Assembly: GCA_023388235.1 (NCBI GenBank)
Contig: JAEWGQ010000236.1
Coordinates: 1 to 8,106, forward strand
Direction of reading: 5' to 3'
DNA: 8,106 nucleotides
Source: Actinomycetes bacterium
Lineage (GTDB): Bacteria; Actinomycetota; Actinomycetes; Actinomycetales; Cellulomonadaceae
This document shows positions 5,813 through 8,106 of the stretch, in pieces. The notes below the pieces were generated by a model. That model ran no database searches and was not told where the DNA came from. It worked only from the letters and a program-made list of their open reading frames with translations. The translations under genes were made by a program, and so were the position numbers. Every line of letters begins with the position of its first letter. Position 1 is the stretch's first letter.

Positions 5813-7150
5813 TCAGATGCCGAGCACGGCCTTCGCGATCGTGAAGTACACGACCAGCCCCGTGGTGTCGACGAACGTCGAGATGAACGGTGCCGACACG
5901 ATCGCGGGGTCGATGCCGACGCGCTTGGCGAGCAGCGGCACGCTCGACCCGACGGTCGTCGCGAGCGTGCACACCGCGACCACGGTCAGCGCGAGCACGA
6001 GCCCGATCTGCGGCCCCGCGACGAGGATCGCGGGCCCCACGCCGACGGTCGCGAGCGTGACGCCCAGCAGCAGGCCCGTGAGCATCTCGCGGCCCACGAC
6101 GCGCAGCGTGTCGGACGGGCGGACGTCGCCGACCGCGCTCGCGCGCACGACCGTCGTCGCGGCCTGCGAGCCGGCGTTGCCACCCGTGCCGATGAGCAGC
6201 GGCACGAACAGCGCGAGCGCGACGACCTGCGACAGCTCGGCCTCGTAGAACGACTGCACGCCGACCGTGAGCGTGGCGGCCACGATGAGCAGCAGCAGCC
6301 ACACCACGCGCGCCCGGACCAGGCCCAGCACCGACACCGACAGGTAGGGGCGGCGCAGCGGCTCGGACCCGCCGGTGCGCGCGGAGTCCTCGTCGTCCTC
6401 GGCCTCGAGCACGCGCATCGCGTCGTCGACCGTGAGGACGCCCACGAGGCGGTCCTCGGCGTCGACCACGGGCACGCCGACGAACCCGCCGTCGCGCACG
6501 ACGTTGGCCGCGCGCTCGGCCGGGTCGGTCACGCGCACGGTCGTCGCGGGGGACGTCATGACGTCGTCGACGAGCGCGGCGGGGTCGCTGAGCACGAGGC
6601 GGCGCAGCGACACGACGCCCACGACGCGCCGACCGGGGCCGACGACCGGGACCACGTACACGGTCTCGGCGTCCTCGCCGGCGGCGCGGACGCGCGCGAT
6701 GGTGTCGGCCACGGTCGTGCCGAGGGGGACCGAGACGACCTCGGGAGACATGCGCCGGCCGGCGCTCTCCTCGGGGTGGCCGAGCAGCGCGGTCGTCGCG
6801 GCGCGCTCGGCGGCCGACAGCCCGGAGAGCAGGCGCCGGGCGACGCCCGCGGGCAGCTCGTCGAGCAGCGCGGCGCGGTCGTCGGGGTCGAGCGCGTCGA
6901 AGATCCCGGCGGCCTCGCCGGCGAGCGCGTCGACGAGCTCGACCTGCAGCGCCGGGTCGAGGTCCTCGAAGACCTCGACCGCGCGGTCCTTGCGCAGCAG
7001 TCGGAACGCGACGGCGCGCCGCGTGGGTCCCAGTCGGCCGAGCTCGTGCACGACGTCGGGCACGTCGAGCCGGTCGAGGCGCGTGCGCAGGTCGCGCAGC
7101 GCGGGCGTGTCGGTGTGCTCCGGCGTCGTGGCGGTGCGGTCGTCGGCCAT
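5813..7150 (-). CDS. mgtE: MgtE-family magnesium transporter
   Basis: This 445-residue protein has the complete MgtE plan of a Mg2+-gated, Mg2+-selective channel in the cytoplasmic membrane: a superhelical MgtE N domain (about 15-128), two CBS domains (about 132-190 and 196-250), an acidic linker (EAEDDEDSA, 249-257) and five membrane segments (about 271-445). The pore signature PLLIGTGGNAGSQAATTVVRA (317-337) is intact, as is the TM5 acid in STFVDTTG (Asp428), which I equate with the selectivity Asp432 of Thermus MgtE. In that model the N and CBS domains sense cytoplasmic Mg2+ and close the pore. Length is normal. The frame is open to 7342, but the ATG at 7150 has a strong GGGAGGAG 6 bases upstream and is where homology begins. 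It is the first of three closely spaced minus-strand genes (mgtE, APH-like, helicase). Confidence 0.95.
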   Translation of the reverse strand: MADDRTATTPEHTDTPALRDLRTRLDRLDVPDVVHELGRLGPTRRAVAFRLLRKDRAVEVFEDLDPALQVELVDALAGEAAGIFDALDPDDRAALLDELPAGVARRLLSGLSAAERAATTALLGHPEESAGRRMSPEVVSVPLGTTVADTIARVRAAGEDAETVYVVPVVGPGRRVVGVVSLRRLVLSDPAALVDDVMTSPATTVRVTDPAERAANVVRDGGFVGVPVVDAEDRLVGVLTVDDAMRVLEAEDDEDSARTGGSEPLRRPYLSVSVLGLVRARVVWLLLLIVAATLTVGVQSFYEAELSQVVALALFVPLLIGTGGNAGSQAATTVVRASAVGDVRPSDTLRVVGREMLTGLLLGVTLATVGVGPAILVAGPQIGLVLALTVVAVCTLATTVGSSVPLLAKRVGIDPAIVSAPFISTFVDTTGLVVYFTIAKAVLGI

Positions 7151-7156
7151 GCCGCG

Positions 7157-7164
7157 CTCCTCCC
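7157..7164 (-). promoter_or_regulatory. Strong Shine-Dalgarno that fixes the mgtE start
   Basis: GGGAGGAG on the minus strand ends 6 bases before the ATG at 7150. It is the best SD in the window and rules against the longer frame starting at 7342, whose extra 64 residues are Arg/Pro-rich non-homologous sequence. Confidence 0.8.
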
Positions 7165-7180
7165 GTGCGTCCGGTGGGTG

Positions 7181-7233
7181 GGGTCGACCCGCGGGCGGCG
7201 GCCCGATCGGGTGCGGCCCGCGCGGCGCGGGCC
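7181..7233 (-). repeat. GC-only hairpin and two palindromes in the mgtE leader
   Basis: The stretch upstream of mgtE holds GGGTCGACCC (7181-7190) and CCCGATCGGG (7202-7211), both perfect 10-bp palindromes, and an 8-bp hairpin of only G and C: GGCCCGCG (7215-7222), 3-base loop, CGCGGGCC (7226-7233). If mgtE transcription starts upstream of 7233, all of these lie in its 5' leader. A weak TACCCT -10 (minus strand, 7240-7245) would start transcripts close to the hairpin. I could not recognise the M-box Mg2+ riboswitch here. Confidence 0.4.
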
Positions 7234-7275
7234 CCTGGCAGGGTACGGGGCACACCGCCGAGGCACCCGAGCAGG

Positions 7276-7311
7276 ACCTACGCACCGGTAACTTACGGTT
7301 GCGTAGGTTAC
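7276..7311. promoter_or_regulatory. Candidate operator: overlapping inverted repeats of CCTACG/CGTAGG
   Basis: Two dyads share a right arm. The inner one is GTAACTTACG (7288-7297), GTTG spacer, CGTAGGTTAC (7302-7311), 10-bp arms with one mismatch. The outer one is ACCTACGCA (7276-7284) and TGCGTAGGT (7300-7308), a perfect 9-bp pair. The inner dyad overlaps the -10 of the plus-strand acyl-CoA ligase frame, a typical place for repression. Its size and symmetry suit a TetR-family dimer, many of which control fatty-acid genes. I cannot name the regulator. Confidence 0.6.
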
Positions 7312-7314
7312 GAT
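7309..7314 (+). promoter_or_regulatory. -10 element for leaderless transcription of the fadD-like frame
   Basis: TACGAT (4 of 6 to TATAAT) is followed by CGGCCC and then the GTG at 7321, so the seventh base after the -10 is the first base of the start codon. There is no SD before the GTG. No good -35 is seen at 16-18 bases. The element overlaps the right arm of the candidate operator. Confidence 0.55.
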
Positions 7315-7320
7315 CGGCCC

Positions 7321-8106
7321 GTGACGCAGCACCGCTCCGCACCCGTCGACCTCCCCGCCGCGTGGCCCGTCGGCGTCCCGCGCGACGTCGAGATCCCCAA
7401 CGAGCCGCTCACCGCGACGCTCGACCGCGCCGTGCGCGAGCACCCCGACCGCGTCGCGGTCGACTTCCTCGGCGCGACCACCACGTACCGCGAGCTCGGC
7501 GAGCGCGTCGAGCTCGGCGCGCGCGTGCTGCACGGTCTCGGCGTGCGCGCGGGCGACCGCGTCGCGCTCGTGCTGCCCAACTGCACGTCGCACCTCGTGG
7601 CGTTCTGGTCCGTGCTGCGCCTCGGCGCCGTCGTCGTCGAGCACAACCCCACCTACACGGCCGACGAGCTCGCGCACCAGCTCGCCGACTCCGGCGCGAC
7701 CGTCGCGCTCGTCTGGGAGCAGGCCGTGCCGCGCGTCCTGGAGGCGCAGGACCGCACCGCCCTGCGCCGCGTCGTGGCGGTCGACCTGTCCGCCGACCTG
7801 CCCCGCGCGGCCCGCGCCGCGCTGCGGCTGCCGCTGCCCGCCGAGGGGACCCCGCCGACGGGCTACGACACCGCAGTGGTGCTCGAGCTGCGCGACGAGG
7901 TCGCCACCGACGAGGTGCGGGCCCTGCTCGCCGCCGTGGGCGACCCGCTGCTGCTGGCGCTTCCCGGCCTGGTGGAGATCGTCGTCGAGGACGACGGCGC
8001 CGATCAGCCGGTGCGGCGCATCGCGCAGGTGGGGGACCGGTGGCATGTGGCGTCCGCGCAGGGCGAGCTGGACCTCGCGCTGCTCGCCGACCGGCCCGTC
8101 GAGGAG
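7321..8106 (+). CDS. Chimeric open frame: acyl-CoA ligase (FadD) N-terminus joined to sacsin/Hsp90-like ATPase-protein segment; 3' end missing
   Basis: The frame is open for 262 codons from GTG 7321 to the right edge. Residues 1-167 are a typical long-chain acyl-CoA ligase N-terminus (adenylate-forming superfamily): EIPNEPLTATLDRAVREHPD (24-43), DFLGATTTYRELG (48-60), RVALVLPNCTSH (80-91), FWSVLRLGAVVVEHNPTYTA (95-114) and LADSGATVALVW (121-132). A normal FadD would reach its ATP-binding TSGTTGxPKG loop soon after. Instead, from about LRLPLPAEG (168-176) the sequence becomes that of another family (next entry), and no AMP-binding motif appears. Leu+Val codons ending C versus G are 29:15 before residue 168 and 8:19 after (hand count; all CTC/GTC versus CTG/GTG). 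A protein made from this frame would lack the ligase catalytic core. It is either an assembly chimera or a recombination-made pseudogene or fusion. Confidence 0.8.
   Translation, partial: MTQHRSAPVDLPAAWPVGVPRDVEIPNEPLTATLDRAVREHPDRVAVDFLGATTTYRELGERVELGARVLHGLGVRAGDRVALVLPNCTSHLVAFWSVLRLGAVVVEHNPTYTADELAHQLADSGATVALVWEQAVPRVLEAQDRTALRRVVAVDLSADLPRAARAALRLPLPAEGTPPTGYDTAVVLELRDEVATDEVRALLAAVGDPLLLALPGLVEIVVEDDGADQPVRRIAQVGDRWHVASAQGELDLALLADRPVEE
7822..8106 (+). other. Internal segment of a sacsin N-terminal ATPase-like (Hsp90-like) protein, in frame with the FadD part
   Basis: Residues 168-262 of the chimeric frame do not resemble any part of an acyl-CoA ligase. GYDTAVVLELRDE (181-193), ALLAAVGDPLLLALPGL (201-217), EIVVEDD (219-225) and ALLADRPVEE (253-262) look to me like the stretch that follows the GHKL ATPase domain in actinobacterial sacsin N-terminal ATPase-like proteins (often annotated molecular chaperone Hsp90). 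The ATP-binding N-terminal domain of that protein is absent and its C-terminus lies beyond the edge. The FadD-to-sacsin change falls within LRLPLPA (7822-7842), a stretch that could belong to either parent. The family call is from memory of such proteins; that it is not FadD is the firmer claim. Confidence 0.65.

Noticed and set aside
4907..7291. A 794-codon plus-strand frame opposite the APH-like gene and mgtE, and an 805-codon minus-strand frame (4836-7253) in another phase
   Set aside because: Both translate to Arg/Ala/Gly/Asp repeats without domains and overlap two well-supported genes along their whole length.
7151..7320. M-box magnesium riboswitch ahead of mgtE
   Set aside because: The leader is short and I could not find the conserved M-box core; only simple GC palindromes are visible.
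7151..7342. N-terminal extension of mgtE to an ATG at 7342
   Set aside because: The extra 64 residues are Arg/Pro-rich without MgtE similarity, would overlap the divergent promoter and gene, and the ATG at 7150 has a strong SD.
6556..8046. A 496-codon minus-strand frame spanning the divergent region and the fadD-like frame
   Set aside because: It runs antisense through a clear acyl-CoA ligase N-terminus and out of frame through mgtE; its sequence has no recognisable domain.
1..8106. CRISPR array, tRNA/rRNA genes, insertion sequences, attachment sites or a new defence system
   Set aside because: I saw no spaced direct repeats, no cloverleaf-like segment, no transposase or integrase motif and no defence-type gene set; the genes are mostly ordinary housekeeping and transport families.

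Overview
The window looks like chromosomal DNA from a very GC-rich actinobacterium. The DNA is visibly above 70% G+C, third codon positions are almost all G or C, GTG starts are common, and several start codons sit 6-7 bases after a TAnnnT -10 element with no usable Shine-Dalgarno. The protein families and their wording fit Micrococcales (Cellulomonas-like). That placement is from memory of family sequences, not from a search.

Layout. Almost everything up to base 7150 is on the minus strand. Going downstream along that strand: mgtE Mg2+ transporter (7150-5813), an APH(3')-like phosphotransferase (5785-4967) and a Ski2/Mtr4-type DUF3516 helicase (4938-2350). These three are separated by only 27-28 bases and may be co-transcribed. 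A 113-base intergenic region rich in inverted repeats follows (2237-2349), with a promoter and a possible iron-regulator (IdeR/DtxR-type) box. Then come a short VIT/CCC1-family metal transporter (2236-1622), a YbaK-type aminoacyl-tRNA deacylase (1583-1089), YggS (PLP homeostasis, 1049-300) and a DUF202 membrane protein (303 to the left edge), whose GTG start overlaps the yggS stop.

At 7151-7320 transcription diverges. A candidate operator of three CCTACG/CGTAGG half-sites overlaps a -10 element placed for leaderless expression of a plus-strand gene starting at 7321. That frame begins as a normal long-chain acyl-CoA ligase (FadD). After about 167 codons, inside an LRLPLPA stretch at 7822-7842, it changes to sequence typical of the middle of an actinobacterial sacsin/Hsp90-like ATPase-domain protein. 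The frame stays open to the right edge. Leu and Val codon choice also shifts across the junction. Either the assembly is chimeric here or a real recombination has made a fusion that lacks the catalytic core of both parents. This is the most unusual thing in the window.

Other points of note are the VIT protein, which lacks the cytoplasmic Glu-rich metal-binding domain, and a 7-bp hairpin covering the GTG start of the APH-like gene. I see no tRNA, rRNA, CRISPR array, insertion sequence or phage gene, and no convincing new defence or biosynthetic system.
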